Assembly (NCBI GenBank): GCA_015501595.1
Contig: JADNRX010000463.1
Coordinates: forward strand, 1-40,596
Reading direction: 5' to 3'
Length of the DNA stretch: 40,596 nt
From: Hymenopellis radicata
Taxonomy: Eukaryota > Basidiomycota > Agaricomycetes > Agaricales > Physalacriaceae
Positions 22,300 to 32,007 of the stretch are shown piece after piece (positions within the stretch are counted from its first letter, which is position 1; every line of letters begins with the position of its first letter). Made by a program: the position numbers and the translations under genes. The notes beneath the pieces were generated by a model. It was not told where the DNA came from, did no database searches, and saw nothing but the letters and a program-made list of their open reading frames with translations.

Positions 22300-22716
22300 A
22301 GCAGCGTCCTGGATATCAACGGCAAGACTCCAGATTTATCGGCCCTCGCTTCCGGGACGTCGACGTCGAGACATGTGCCAGCAACGGTTATCGAGTGACT
22401 TTACCACGACTCGCGCTCTAGCTACTGATGATAGTCTGCTAGACGGCTTTGACCGGGTTCAACACGTACTGGTACGTCTTGTCAATGTTGGCCGAATTTG
22501 TACTGACGCTAATGGCTACGTTAGCGTATCTAACCATTTCCCCGCGACGCAGTGAGTCTTGTGCAACAGCTGGCTCAGTAAGACGTCTTTCACTTTTCGA
22601 CGCTTGACTCTGACTGATCTAATCATAGCAGCTTGGCTGGGGCTTTGTCGCCGGTTGCCTTCGAGTTCTCTGGGGCACGTCCGTATGTCAATGTTGCTGA
22701 CATCTTGGTCAACTAA
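22300..22716 (+). CDS. unidentified 3' gene fragment, three exons
   Basis: Three protein-like stretches join with good introns: about 22300-22391 (DINGKTPDLSALASGTSTSR), 22434-22552 (DLLDGFDRVQHVLVRLVNVG ... YVSVSNHFPAT) and 22632-22716 (LAGALSPVAFEFSGARPYVN, then stop). The middle intron boundary is GTGAGT...CATAGCAG. No start codon or upstream exon is found. I do not recognise the family. The regular composition and splice sites suggest a real gene end, lying 260 bp before the V-ATPase fragment on the same strand. Confidence 0.4.
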
Positions 22717-22975
22717 CCGTTCATCTAGGCCTGTATCCTCGCGCCACACTCTTCCAACGACGTACATCTTGTCTCGAGTGTTTAAACTACTCAGTTCTAA
22801 CCAGACTGTTAGTTTCCATCAGCACTGGATTTATCACTTGGCTGCGTGCTGGTGAATGTTGAATTTACATAGCTCCACGCCGGTCAACTGCATGTCTACC
22901 TGACGGCGCTGTGTATCACGGACCGTTCAACTCTCTCTTTGTAATCCCACCGGTCGAGGCCAAGGACGTCAACAC

Positions 22976-23152
22976 ATGAGCGACCGAGAAATGGCTGCCA
23001 TTAGCGCAGCCGCCGTGACCAAGGAATATCGAGCTCAGCCCCATCTTGGTGAGCTGATCCTGGCAGTCTTGCACCTACAATTTGGTCTTACGTGTTTCAC
23101 AGATTACCGCACAGTGTCTGCTATCAACGGGCGGGCGCGCTGCAGCATTTAG
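22976..23152 (+). pseudogene. V-type ATPase subunit B, N-terminal fragment
   Basis: Subunit B is part of the cytosolic V1 sector of the vacuolar proton pump. Exon 1 (22976-23048) starts MSDREMAAISAAAVTKEY and ends QPHL. A 54 nt GT-AG intron leads to exon 2 (from 23103), giving DYRTVSAING. This matches the conserved subunit B N-terminus, where the family continues GPLV. Here the match ends at about 23131 and a stop occurs at 23150. The remaining ~450 residues are not in the window. The natural ATG and upstream region are kept, so this is a gene cut off at its 5' end. The hAT terminus begins only 19 bp after the stop. Confidence 0.72.
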
Positions 23153-23170
23153 TCAATCCCCGTATAGTAC

Positions 23171-23340
23171 TAGGGATCCGCACCGTAACCGTATATGGTT
23201 ACGCCCGTACATCTTACGGTGCCTTACGGTTGTTAGTTGAACCCGACCCGTAACCGTAATCTCACTCTCAAGAGGTGTTACGGTACGGTACGGTAAATTT
23301 TTACGGTAAATTACGGTTAATACGGCCGTCTATACACTCT
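23171..23340. repeat. hAT subterminal TTACGGT/ACCGTAA motif cluster
   Basis: At least nine copies of ACCGTAA or TTACGGT occur in both orientations, including TTACGGTACGGTACGGTAAA near 23279-23298. hAT transposases typically bind repeated 5-8 bp subterminal motifs; this cluster lies between the terminus and the stop codon as expected. Confidence 0.7.
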
Positions 23341-24258
23341 AAAGTATCTCGAAAAGTAAATCTAAGGGTTCTTCTCCTTCTTCTCTGCGGCGAGTAGTGC
23401 TTCCTCGAGTTCTCTACGTTTCAGGCGGAGGTGATGCTTCACCAACATCAGCATCCGAATTGTCTCGGGTTTGAGACGAGCACGACGCAAGGAAATCGTG
23501 TCCCGACCACCAGAGAAGACACGTTCCACAGCTACGGCAGAGCCTAACGCATCCGAATGAGCCTGGTGTAATAAAAATGTAGACGAGGAACATACCTGGG
23601 ATGGACATGAAGTCCCGCGCCATACGATACAGCCGCGGAAATTCCGTCTTCCTCGCTTGCCACCATTGGACGGGATCTGCCTGAGAAGATGCCCGAGGCG
23701 CGTCGAAGTAGCGCTGAAGCTCGTCGGTCTCCTCCTCTTCATCAGAACCCGCGTCAAAGGTGGCGAAGTTGATAACTCCCGATAGCCCCGACGGCCCAGC
23801 ACTGGACTCCGTACCGAGACTACCAGTTCCGGATGCACTAGAAGGTGAATAAGGATAATTTTCATCGAAATACTCTCTTAGGGCATCCTTTTTCGCCTCA
23901 AGATAGCTCGACAGCTCTGAGTCAGAGGCATAGTCCCGTTTGAGCTTCTTGTAATTGAAGCGAGGATCAAGAACTAGTCGAACAGACATCAGCAAGAGTT
24001 TCTACAGATTCTGGCAGAACGTACGGGAGGCCCAGATGTAAAACGGTGATTGATCATATTTGTAATAATAATCGCTGAGCTTGCGATGAGCACTTGTCAG
24101 ACCTTCGACCAGTTCGGATGGTGCATCGGGAGGCAGTGCGGCTAGTTTTTCCTTCAGAGTCTTCTGCAGCCCCCGGAATGTCGAATGGGTTGAGGAAAGC
24201 ATGGGGCGTGAGGTCGTGGACATCTGACTCGTCGCAGAGCGGACATCAGTAAGTACCA

Positions 24259-24307
24259 GGCTGTATGGTTGGTATGATACCATGCCAACCATACCAACCA
24301 TACAGCC
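24259..24307. repeat. perfect 18 bp hairpin at the left end of the nested element
   Basis: GGCTGTATGGTTGGTATG (24259-24276) is the exact reverse complement of 24290-24307, with a 13 nt loop. CCATAC motifs continue to about 24410. Confidence 0.9.
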
Positions 24308-24601
24308 ATGATCGTGTATGGCGGCAAAAATGACCTGCATCACGCCATACATTGCAGCCACAGCCGACCATACCGTACCATACACACTTACCAGACAGCC
24401 ACCATACATTCCTGCATTCCCATGCCAGTCAATTTCATCGCGCTCATTGGGTTCACACCAGTAGAAAATGATGAAATACACATTATATTTGTGAGCTACA
24501 ACAAGCAGTAGATAAAGACAGGTGAATGAATGTGATCCGTCCCCCATGAATTCCTCGTCATCATCGTCGCCTCACTGCCACCTCTCTAGAATCGTCGCTG
24601 T

Positions 24602-25246
24602 CTAGTCATCGCAGCGTTGCAGGGGTTTACCCGTTTGTTGGAGATGCCTCGCTATCCTCGCAAGGTCCAGGAGGCCGGGCAGGAAGGCGACGAGCGTCGT
24701 GAACGCGATGGCGCGTAAGGCAGTGTCCGTCCTTTCGGAGAAGTTGTGACCGAAGAAGCCTGCGTCGGGGAGACCTGGTGAAGAGGATGGTTTTAGGGCT
24801 GGTTACGAGGCGTGTAGTAAAGGATTACCATGATCACGGCTGAAAGCGTAAATCGTTCTCGCGGCCGCTTGGAGGGCAGTTTGAATGACGAAGAAAGCCG
24901 CAAAGCAAACGAACACCTATGCAGGGGTGTTTGTTGGGATCAACGAAGCTGGAAGTGTAGTGTGACCGTACCTAGAGGATCAGGGCACCCGTCTTGCCCA
25001 TTCGAAGGTTCATGCAAAGGACAGCATTGCCTGACGCGCCAGGAATCTCCAGGAATCCTGGCGCGTCAGACACGTTCTCGCTGAAATAACAACGTAAGAT
25101 CGAGCATGATACTGACAATTCGGGGAAGGACTCACAGAGGTCGGGAGCAGAGAACAAGCACAATAGTGAAGAGCCACCCAATCAAACCAGTTACTGATAA
25201 GTCAGTCGCGTTAATGTCATGTATTGTAGAAGGACGCGACACGAAC
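24602..25246 (-). pseudogene. amino-acid/GABA permease (APC superfamily), internal fragment
   Basis: Minus-strand exons: 25136-25246 (SVTGLIGWLFTIVLVLCSRP, a membrane segment), 24972-25080 (IPGASGNAV ... RMGKTGALIL), 24829-24916 (VFVCFAAFFVIQTALQAAAR, TIYAFSRDHG) and 24602-24774 (LPDAGFFGH ... ALRAIAFTTLVAFLPGLLDL). The AARTIYAFSRDxGLPD signature and alternating membrane segments identify a fungal plasma-membrane amino-acid permease. Exon junctions are GT-AG and in phase. Where the family has Trp at the end of exon 2, this copy has TAG. Both the N-terminal ~250 residues and the C-terminal membrane segments are missing, so it is a captured fragment, not a working gene. Confidence 0.82.
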
Positions 25247-25703
25247 CTGCAATGACGATAGTCGAGTCCTCAGTCGTCTAGCCGAGTCCACCACTATGGT
25301 GGTGTCCTTGTCCTCATCGCCGCGACTTTGCCAGCGCGTCAGTGCCCGTCTGCTGGTCGTCGCAGCCCGGATGATATCGGTTGAAATCCTCGGGAGTCGT
25401 CCGGTGTGTAATAAATGGGAGTGGGGGGGTACTCACCCAGTACTGGTGAGGGTGAGAAGGGAAGATACAGAACGACTTGAGAAATTTTTGGAAAAGCCAA
25501 CATGCACATGATCGATTGCGTGCTCACGCACGGACCACGTCTCTCGGACCGGATGCATAGCCGGATCCGCGGCGGGTTCTCTTCAACTATTGGCGTTCGA
25601 GGTCCCATATGCGCAAAATGAATTAAACACTCACGCATTGGAGTCCATACAACGTGTTCTCTATACCTCTTTGATTTTTCCCTCAGGTACGAGTATGGCA
25701 ACC
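25247..25703. other. no assigned gene inside the nested element
   Basis: The minus strand is open over 25339-25701 and could hold earlier permease exons, but I see no clear permease motif. Nothing else is recognised. Confidence 0.3.
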
Positions 25704-25801
25704 CAGCTCATGTATGGCGGCATGGCTGTCTGGCCCGGTATGGCGCGTCTAACACCATGCCTAGCCATACACCATGCCGTGCCATACGCTACCATACGGC
25801 G
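25704..25801. repeat. right end of nested element, GTATGG/CCATAC-rich
   Basis: This stretch contains GTATGGCGGCATGG, GGTATGGCG, GCCATACACCATG and CCATACGGCG. The same GTATGGCGGC occurs near the left end at 24317. It is the inverted counterpart of 24259-24410. Confidence 0.65.
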
Positions 25802-25964
25802 AGGAATTTACTGATGGAACTGCAAGAGCCAATCGGTGACAGTGGTAATCGCATCCCAGTCCTGCATCGTCAACTCGAGCCCGTGGAGTTCACGATTAGC
25901 AGCGATGAATTGGTTGATGGAAGTGCGATACTTCAGCGCACGACCTGGAGAATAGAATTGTAAG

Positions 25965-26333
25965 CGTAGACACAAAGGAAAATCTAAGGCGAAGGATCAG
26001 GATAATCCCTCGCTATCATCCCCATCTGAAGGTGACACACGTTCAGATCTCTCTTCGGAGCCGTCGATAGACGATTCATTAGGCGGCCTGTCTGACTTGC
26101 AGATCACCGACCATTCTAAGATTGAACGTAAGTTGCGTGCCTTGTCGAGCCAGGATAAGGATCTTGTGCAGGTTCTTTGTAACGATATGCAGGGAGTTCT
26201 AGACAATGTGAATCCGAATCAGCCGGCAGCGATGAACATGGAGATTTTACGTGTGGCGCGGTCTACTCTAGCAGTGTCAATTATGGAAATTCGATGACGG
26301 CTAGGGCTTACTATTAATTCAGACGATTATAGC
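25965..26333 (+). pseudogene. N-terminal gag extension interrupted by one TGA
   Basis: The same frame as the long gag gene stays open upstream (SKAKDQDNPSLSSPSEGD, then a helical stretch ALSSQDKDLVQVLCNDMQGV) and is broken only by TGA at 26295-26297 (after MEIR). A CGA codon there would restore the frame. An alternative is that translation simply starts at 26334. Confidence 0.5.
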
Positions 26334-29300
26334 ATGCCGATTACGAGTGCGCCGCCAGCGAATGGTCAGCCAATCTATGACGATCCCCCGCCGGCAAGTG
26401 TCCAGACGATATATGATGTGCCCCCAGTGGTGAACAACTTCTCCTTACAGGATGAGTTGATTGATTTTGGGGGTGAGTGGGAATGGTCGTTCGAGAAGCA
26501 GGTGTCGCCCCCGCCAAGTGTCTCAGGGATATCTGATAGTCTGTCTGGTCTAATTAGTGGCCGGCCGACAACGAAGAAGGCTGCGCCTACCGTTCCAAAG
26601 GCGGATGATGTTCCCCCCAAGGCGAACGACGGTGAGCAGCCCGTGGCGCTGGAAGAGGCGACGTCACCTGCGCGTGTCTCATCAGATGTGATTGCTCAGA
26701 GTGACGAGAAAGCTGACGCTGGAATCCGTTTTGATGACATGCAGATGCGTGTCATGAAACAGCTGCTCCGTGAGGAACAGATGTTTGAGTTCGGCGAATC
26801 GTCCGTCCCTCATCAGAACATCGTAATCGACTGGGAGGAACGGTTGATACGTGAATTGAAGGCGAACGGGGAAACAAAGAAGACGAATTACGGCATTCAT
26901 CCAGACTGTAACTTCCGGATTGTGCAGCTGCCCGCGGAGCCTAGTCCGTCTGAGTCAATTCCAGTCCAGGCGGCGACCCAGGGCCCCGTAAACAAGCCGG
27001 TTGCGTCAACGTTGAAGACAGACGCGCCCTCAGGTTCCCAGCCGACGAGCAACGCTGCTGGGAAGTCGACCGCACAGCCAGAGAAGGAGAAAGCGTCGAC
27101 AGAGAATTCGGGTGACCATCATCCTAAGCCGGACGATAGTGGGGAAGGGAGCGCGCCTAAGCCACGCCCTAAGAAACGGGCTCAGCCTCCTCCTCCTGAA
27201 CATCCGGCTCGGAATGGGAATGCTTCCCAGCCAACTGGCCCGCCTTCAAATGGTGGCCCTGCACGGGACGGGGATAAACCCCCGCCACCTCAGCCTACGC
27301 CGAAGCCGACAACACGTCAGCCAACGCCTAAGCCGACAGGACCAGCTTCTAATAATCGTACAGCGCAGGACAGGAATAATCCGCCGCCTCCTCCGCCTAA
27401 TCCGCCTCCGCCTAATCCACCTAGTCCGCCTCCTCCTGGCCCTGATGAAGAGCCTTCCGATGGTGATAGCAGCGGCTCAGATGATGGTGATGGGAATAAT
27501 GGTGACGACGGGTCCGCGGGTAGTGAACACGGCGAAGATATACCTCCGCCTCGTCGTACACCATCCGCTCACCCGCGAAGAACGCCTCGCAGACAGGATC
27601 GCCGTTCTCGCACGCCCGGGGTCGATGTCAAACGCGCTCGAGATGACCAGGATAACCTCCTTATCAAACGTCTCGTGTCGATTTATCGACAGCACACGGC
27701 GTACGAGCCGTCACTGCCCAAGGAAGCTAAGCCGTCGAGAGTGGATATGAAGATTGCGAAGTATTCGGGAGGCTCTGATTACCATGTGCTTGAGCGGTTT
27801 GTGCAGGATATCAGTATGTACTTTGAGGCCAGTCACTTAATTGGATCTAAGCGCGATTTCGAGCGTAAAATTCAATTGAAGACTTACCTTGAAGGCAGTG
27901 CAGATCGGTGGTTCCGGAATCGTGTGGTTGGTGTGAATCGCACGCAACAGTTTTGGACGGCCGAACAGGTGATTGTTGGCCTATACAAACGGTTTATTAG
28001 GTCAATTACGCTGCACGATAATTATGTCAAGTTTAAGGACCTTACCTGGCGTGCTTCTGACACTGTGGAGGGCTTCTACGATGAAATGGTTATGATTGCA
28101 GATTCTATGGCAATCCCACCATCAGATCGCGAGTTGCTGGATAAATTCATGGATAACTATGTCGATGAAATGATTGACAAAGGCTATGATGTTATTCTTG
28201 ATCCTCTTGATGAGCTGGTCGACGGTGCCGCAGATGAGGAACGGTTGGCGTACACGAAAAAGCATGTTGCTGATCGTCGTCGCAGTGAGACGGTGGGTGC
28301 GCGACGCGAGAAACCTGCCGAGAAGCTTCCAGCTCTCCCACACAACGCGAATGCATTCAAGAATGCTTGGCGTTCACATCTGGTGAGTCGGACCGTCGTA
28401 CGGCCTCTTGGGAATAATACGCGTCCCCCTGCTGAAAGGCAGATACAGAAGGATGTTGGACAACGAGAAGAAAAGCCTGATCGTCGCGTGGATGGTGGAA
28501 AACCGCCGGCCAATTGGCGTCCACGCGACGTTGGTACGAATGTCAAGTGTCACGACTGTGGAAAAGAAGGTCAGTATCGCGGGCATGCTGGATGTCCAGC
28601 TGCCAACGCACTTCGTAATGGCCGTCGGGATGAGAAGCCCGCGATTCGTGCTGCTCGCACGGATAGTGGTGGAAATCTGGACGACATAAATGAGGGTTCT
28701 GATGCCGCCGAAGATCAAGTACTTGACTCACGCGACTCTGAACTTGAGTCTAGTTCGTTTGATCCAACACGAGATGCATATGAAATCCTCGAGTACGAGG
28801 ATTATGGCTCTTGTGATTCTCAGGCCGGTGACCACGGCGACGAAGATTTCTTGCATGCTATGCGCAGCGAGGAGCCTGATGATGAGGAGTATTCGCGTTG
28901 GAAGTATAGCGGCGGCGGCAGCCAGTTTGAAGAGGACTTCATATACGCCATGCGATGTGAGCCTGATGAAGAGTTGAAGAACGGCGACACTTGCTTGTCT
29001 TCTGACGACGGATGCCTTAGTACATTGCATGACACGGCTGAGTCGGTCACTGACGAGCGGTTGCTGGCCATGACTGATGATGCCCACACTGTCGCGGCAA
29101 TTAAAGGTCGCGGTAACAAGGTCTTTGAGATGAACGTACCGAAGGAAACTATTGAGCGCCCGAAGCTTAAGCCTGAGGAGAAGCTGTGTCTCGTCACGTA
29201 CGTTGACGTCGGAGGCTGTCAGGGATTGACTCTGTGGGATAGTGGCAGTAATACTTCTGCCATTAGTCCTGGTTTCTCTAATGTGGCGAAATTGGACGTA

Positions 29301-29642
29301 CGACGATTGAAGGAGCCTGTACCGCTGTACCTTGGCACGGTAGGGAGTCGTTCTGTTATTAATTTCGGCACTATGGTCGATGTTAGCCTGCCGCGTGTCA
29401 GTGGGAAACAGTATTTTGACATCACGAACCTTGACAGGTATGATGTTCTGATTGGGACGCCGTTCATGTTGAAGCACGGTGTGATACTCGACTTCGAGAA
29501 CCAGTGTGTCAGGATTGGGAACACCTTGTACCCTGGAAAAGTCGTACCCGTGAACCCGAACATTCCCCAGCGGTTCCGGATGCGCCGTCCAGTGGACGAT
29601 TCCAGTCAGTCGCGTCAGCGCGCGCTGGTGTCGTCCAATTGA
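26334..29642 (+). CDS. gypsy gag-protease polyprotein (1,102 residues)
   Basis: Gag forms the virus-like particle and the protease cuts the polyprotein. Residues ~85-400 are a Pro/Ser/Gly-rich disordered region with PPPPPNPPPPNPPSPPPPGP. The gag capsid domain covers ~470-620 (KIAKYSGGSDYHVLERFVQD, YLEGSADRWFRN, FKDLTWRASDTVEGFYDEM). A nucleocapsid-like knuckle sits at ~738-755 (CHDCGKEGQYRGHAGC), where Gln occupies the usual His position (CGKEGH in related elements), which may weaken zinc binding. The aspartic protease follows at ~945-1070 with LWDSGSNTSAIS (Asp969) and YDVLIGTPFM. The frame is uninterrupted. ATG 26334 is the first in this frame after the TGA at 26295. Pol continues downstream in other frames. 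Confidence 0.85.
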   Translation: MPITSAPPANGQPIYDDPPPASVQTIYDVPPVVNNFSLQDELIDFGGEWEWSFEKQVSPPPSVSGISDSLSGLISGRPTTKKAAPTVPKADDVPPKANDGEQPVALEEATSPARVSSDVIAQSDEKADAGIRFDDMQMRVMKQLLREEQMFEFGESSVPHQNIVIDWEERLIRELKANGETKKTNYGIHPDCNFRIVQLPAEPSPSESIPVQAATQGPVNKPVASTLKTDAPSGSQPTSNAAGKSTAQPEKEKASTENSGDHHPKPDDSGEGSAPKPRPKKRAQPPPPEHPARNGNASQPTGPPSNGGPARDGDKPPPPQPTPKPTTRQPTPKPTGPASNNRTAQDRNNPPPPPPNPPPPNPPSPPPPGPDEEPSDGDSSGSDDGDGNNGDDGSAGSEHGEDIPPPRRTPSAHPRRTPRRQDRRSRTPGVDVKRARDDQDNLLIKRLVSIYRQHTAYEPSLPKEAKPSRVDMKIAKYSGGSDYHVLERFVQDISMYFEASHLIGSKRDFERKIQLKTYLEGSADRWFRNRVVGVNRTQQFWTAEQVIVGLYKRFIRSITLHDNYVKFKDLTWRASDTVEGFYDEMVMIADSMAIPPSDRELLDKFMDNYVDEMIDKGYDVILDPLDELVDGAADEERLAYTKKHVADRRRSETVGARREKPAEKLPALPHNANAFKNAWRSHLVSRTVVRPLGNNTRPPAERQIQKDVGQREEKPDRRVDGGKPPANWRPRDVGTNVKCHDCGKEGQYRGHAGCPAANALRNGRRDEKPAIRAARTDSGGNLDDINEGSDAAEDQVLDSRDSELESSSFDPTRDAYEILEYEDYGSCDSQAGDHGDEDFLHAMRSEEPDDEEYSRWKYSGGGSQFEEDFIYAMRCEPDEELKNGDTCLSSDDGCLSTLHDTAESVTDERLLAMTDDAHTVAAIKGRGNKVFEMNVPKETIERPKLKPEEKLCLVTYVDVGGCQGLTLWDSGSNTSAISPGFSNVAKLDVRRLKEPVPLYLGTVGSRSVINFGTMVDVSLPRVSGKQYFDITNLDRYDVLIGTPFMLKHGVILDFENQCVRIGNTLYPGKVVPVNPNIPQRFRMRRPVDDSSQSRQRALVSSN

Positions 29643-30538
29643 CTATCCGGCCGTGGAAACAGGGCAGCGACGCCTCCTCGAAAGTAGCGTTGTCGAGGTG
29701 GACGAGTCCTGTGAGAATGATGACGCGAATGATGTTGATTCTAATAGCTTGCCCTGTGAAGAGGGCGTTCCGCTCCTTTTGTCCGAAGATGAATACTTAG
29801 AGTGGATAGAGGGTGATGGTGCATCTATTATGGCGGATATTCGTCGCAGATGGTGTGAGACAGCTGATAGTTTGAGGTCTGAGACCATTCCAGACCATGG
29901 TGGCGAGAAGGAACCGTCACGTGTACGTAATAAGACGGTTCCTTCCCCAACGCGTGAATATGGCCAGCCGACCTCTTCGCAGGTCAGGGCTGATGAACTG
30001 AAGACAGATGATGATGAGAAACGCGAGCGCCGTGAGATCCTTAGTGAGATCTTGTCTGACTACCACGAGGAACGTGAAGCCACAACGGCTACGTTCTGGA
30101 CGCGTGTGCCTCGCGGACAAGGCGTTGAACGTGCTGTGCTTGATCATTCAATGCCTGCAGAGTTTGCAGCTTTGGCAGGGAGCATGGCTGAGTATACGCT
30201 TTACCGACATCAGGCTGACCCGAGTACTTATCCGGACTATTGTCAAGGATCAACGGAGAATCACACTGACGACGAACATGTCTTGGGACCGTTCGAATTT
30301 ACGCATGCATGAGAAGCGCGAACTGCTTATGCGCATGGAGATCAAGCCGGATTTTATGCACGATGATGATTCAATATCTATGGTACAAATGGTGCGGGCG
30401 AACCTGGCTCGGATTCACCATCCTGAGTATGTTCCGCCCGTAGTTGAGACACCCATGGTGCCATCTCGGTCGAAAGGGAAGGCTAGAGCTGTAAGCCTCG
30501 CCGATGATGATATCCCGTCTCTACGGGAACGGTGGTAA
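29643..30538 (+). pseudogene. acidic linker between protease and reverse transcriptase, frame-broken
   Basis: From 29653 an acidic frame (SCENDDANDVDSNSLPCEEG, LSEDEYLEWIEGDGASIMAD) runs to a stop at 30312. The continuation (EKRELLMRMEIKPDF, RANLARIHHPEYVPPVVETP) is in another frame from about 30300, so there is a one-base slip near 30290-30310. That frame then meets TAA at 30536-30538. No enzyme domain is seen. Linkers like this precede RT in fungal gypsy elements. Confidence 0.65.
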
Positions 30539-30884
30539 GAGGAATACGCTGATATGATGTGTGGCGTTCCTGAACAGATGCCGCCTTGGAGAGAGGTCAA
30601 TCATGAGATCAATCTTGTTGACGATGACAAGAGATACCATTACCATATACCCGCGCGATGCCCGCATTCCTTGCGTGATGAGTTGCGTGAGAAGACGCAA
30701 CGTTACCTGCGAGCTGGATGGTGGGAGGCATGTACTGTCGAGCAAGCTGCTCCACTGTTGTGCGTTCCGAAAAAGGATGGAAAGCTGCGTACCGTTGTGG
30801 ATCTTCGTCAGCATAATGACAACACCGTGAAGGACGTGACGCCACTTCCTGACCAAGAATTAATCCGCGAGGATGTTGCGCGCG
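30539..30884 (+). pseudogene. reverse transcriptase, N-terminal remnant
   Basis: The segment has HEINLVDDD, a GWWEA turn, APLLCVPKKDGKLRTVVDLR and TVKDVTPLPDQELIREDVAR, the fingers region of gypsy RT up to the point where the first catalytic Asp motif should begin. The polymerase core (YxDD), thumb and RNase H are gone. The sequence changes directly into integrase at about 30882, with a change of frame. It cannot copy RNA. Confidence 0.85.
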
Positions 30885-32007
30885 GTCCCTGCCAGTGCCG
30901 ACTCGTCCTTGGGAGTCTATAGGTATGGATTTTGTAGGCCCATTTCCCGAGGTCAAAGGTTTCAACTACCTGTGGGTGATTGTCTGTCGGATGACTGGTA
31001 TGGTACATTTGATACTGGTACATACCAAGATGAAGGCTTCCGCGTTGTCTTGGATATATCGTCGCGAGGTTGTTAGATTGCACGGCCTGCCTAGTTCGAT
31101 TGTTAGTGATCGCGATTCGAAGTTTACATCGAAGTGGTGGCGTCACTTGCATCGCATCCTTGGCGCTCGGCTGCTCATGTCGACCTCCTTCCATCCACAA
31201 ACAGATGGTGTGACAGAACGGATGAACAGGAATGTTGGGCAGATCTTCCGTGCCGAGTTATCCCCCGGTCAGAAGGACTGGTTAGACAAGGTCGATATGA
31301 CTGAGTTTGCCATTAACTCTAGTATTTCGGCAACTGCGAAGTACTCGCCTTTCGAGTTGAATGGTGGTTATATGCCACGGATGTTGCGGACCATTCCTGA
31401 TGAGAAGGCCATTCCAAGAGGGATCTGTTCCTTTGCACGAGATGCATTAGCACATTTAGCAGCAGCACATGATGGTATTATAGCTAGTCGAGTGGTTCAG
31501 GCTCATCATGCGAATAAAAAGTGTGGTAGCGAACCTACGTTGAAGGCGGGTGACCTGGTTTATTTGTCAACGGCGAATTTAAACTTGCCGAAAGGACATA
31601 CTAAGAAGTTACGACCATTATATGTTGGGCCGTATGCTATTCTTGAAGCGTTTCCAGATTCCAGCACCTACAAGTTGGACTTGCCGCCAACTTTAACAGC
31701 GCGTCGTATCCATCCTGTATTCCACGTGAATCTGCTGAGGAGACATGTTCCCAGTGACGATGTCCTGTTCCCGAAGCGTCTCACGCCTGGTCCCTATGAT
31801 TTCGGAGGACAGGAGGACGACGAGTTGTACATTGACGAGATCCTTGGACATCAATGGGTCAATAATAAAACGTTGGAATTTCATGTCCGATTTACGGATG
31901 GTGACACACTATGGCAGTCATTGGAGAGCATGAGAGACACTGAGGCTTTGCAGACTTACCTTGATCTGCAGGGAGTCAAGCATCCGCGCTCGTTGGGAAA
32001 GCATTGA
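30885..32007 (+). CDS. gypsy integrase, catalytic core and C-terminal domain
   Basis: Open from 30895: LPVPTRPWESIGMDFVGPFP carries the first catalytic Asp, SIVSDRDSKFTSKWW the second, and FHPQTDGVTERMNRNVGQIF the Glu, so the DDE triad is complete. LKAGDLVYLSTANLNL and KLRPLYVGPYAILE mark the C-terminal GPY/F-type module. RRIHPVFHVNLLRRH, then EILGHQWVNNKTLEFHVRF, looks like a chromodomain-related tail. The N-terminal HHCC zinc domain is lost with the deletion, and there is no proper start codon. Integrase joins element cDNA to the genome. The region is free of stops, unlike the linker and RT parts. Confidence 0.85.

Larger units (their letters stand above)
24259..25801. mobile_element. nested element with CCATAC/GTATGG inverted ends carrying a captured permease fragment
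   Basis: Inside the hAT intron, the left end reads GGCTGTATGGTTGGTATG and the right end, reverse-complemented, reads CGCCGTATGGTAGCGTATGG, an imperfect inverted repeat. Both ends continue about 100-150 bp with many GTATGG/CCATAC motifs and share an ACAGCCATG segment. Between them lie a four-exon host permease piece (24602-25246) and otherwise non-coding sequence. No transposase gene is inside and no clear target duplication is found, so superfamily and exact ends are uncertain. The structure resembles gene-capturing Pack-TIR elements. Confidence 0.55.
23171..25944 (-). mobile_element. hAT-family DNA transposon, 3' part, with a nested insertion
   Basis: The probable terminus TAGGGATCCGCACCG starts at 23171; TAGGG-type ends are common in hAT. 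It is followed by a 160 bp zone packed with TTACGGT/ACCGTAA motifs, then the transposase gene on the minus strand (23362-25944). The other end is missing: coding stops being recognisable at 25944, where gypsy sequence starts within about 20 bp. A 1.5 kb foreign element sits in one intron (24259-25801). Confidence 0.78.
23362..25944 (-). pseudogene. hAT transposase, C-terminal half
   Basis: Minus-strand exons: 25812-25944 (RALKYRTSINQF ... LTMQDWDAITTVTDWLLQF), 24027-24227 (QMSTTSRPML ... KLSDYYYKYDQSPFYIWAS), 23596-23973 (LDPRFNYKKLKRDY ... WWQARKTEFPRLYRMARDF) and 23362-23545 (SAVAVERVFSGGRDTISLRR). These are the ordered landmarks of hAT transposases: the W-x-x-I segment, the KLSxYY region, LDPRFK-like, and the C-terminal dimerisation domain (WW..., AVERVFS). 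All introns are GT-AG and in frame, and no stop is seen. The N-terminal half (BED finger, first catalytic Asp) is absent, so the gene is truncated at 25944. The intron 24228-25811 is 1,584 bp because of a nested insertion. Confidence 0.85.

Noticed and set aside
25700..25965. 5' LTR of the large gypsy element
   Set aside because: No sequence resembling the 3' LTR (TGTAAGGGG..., palindrome, TATATA) occurs here; instead hAT coding sequence runs to 25944.
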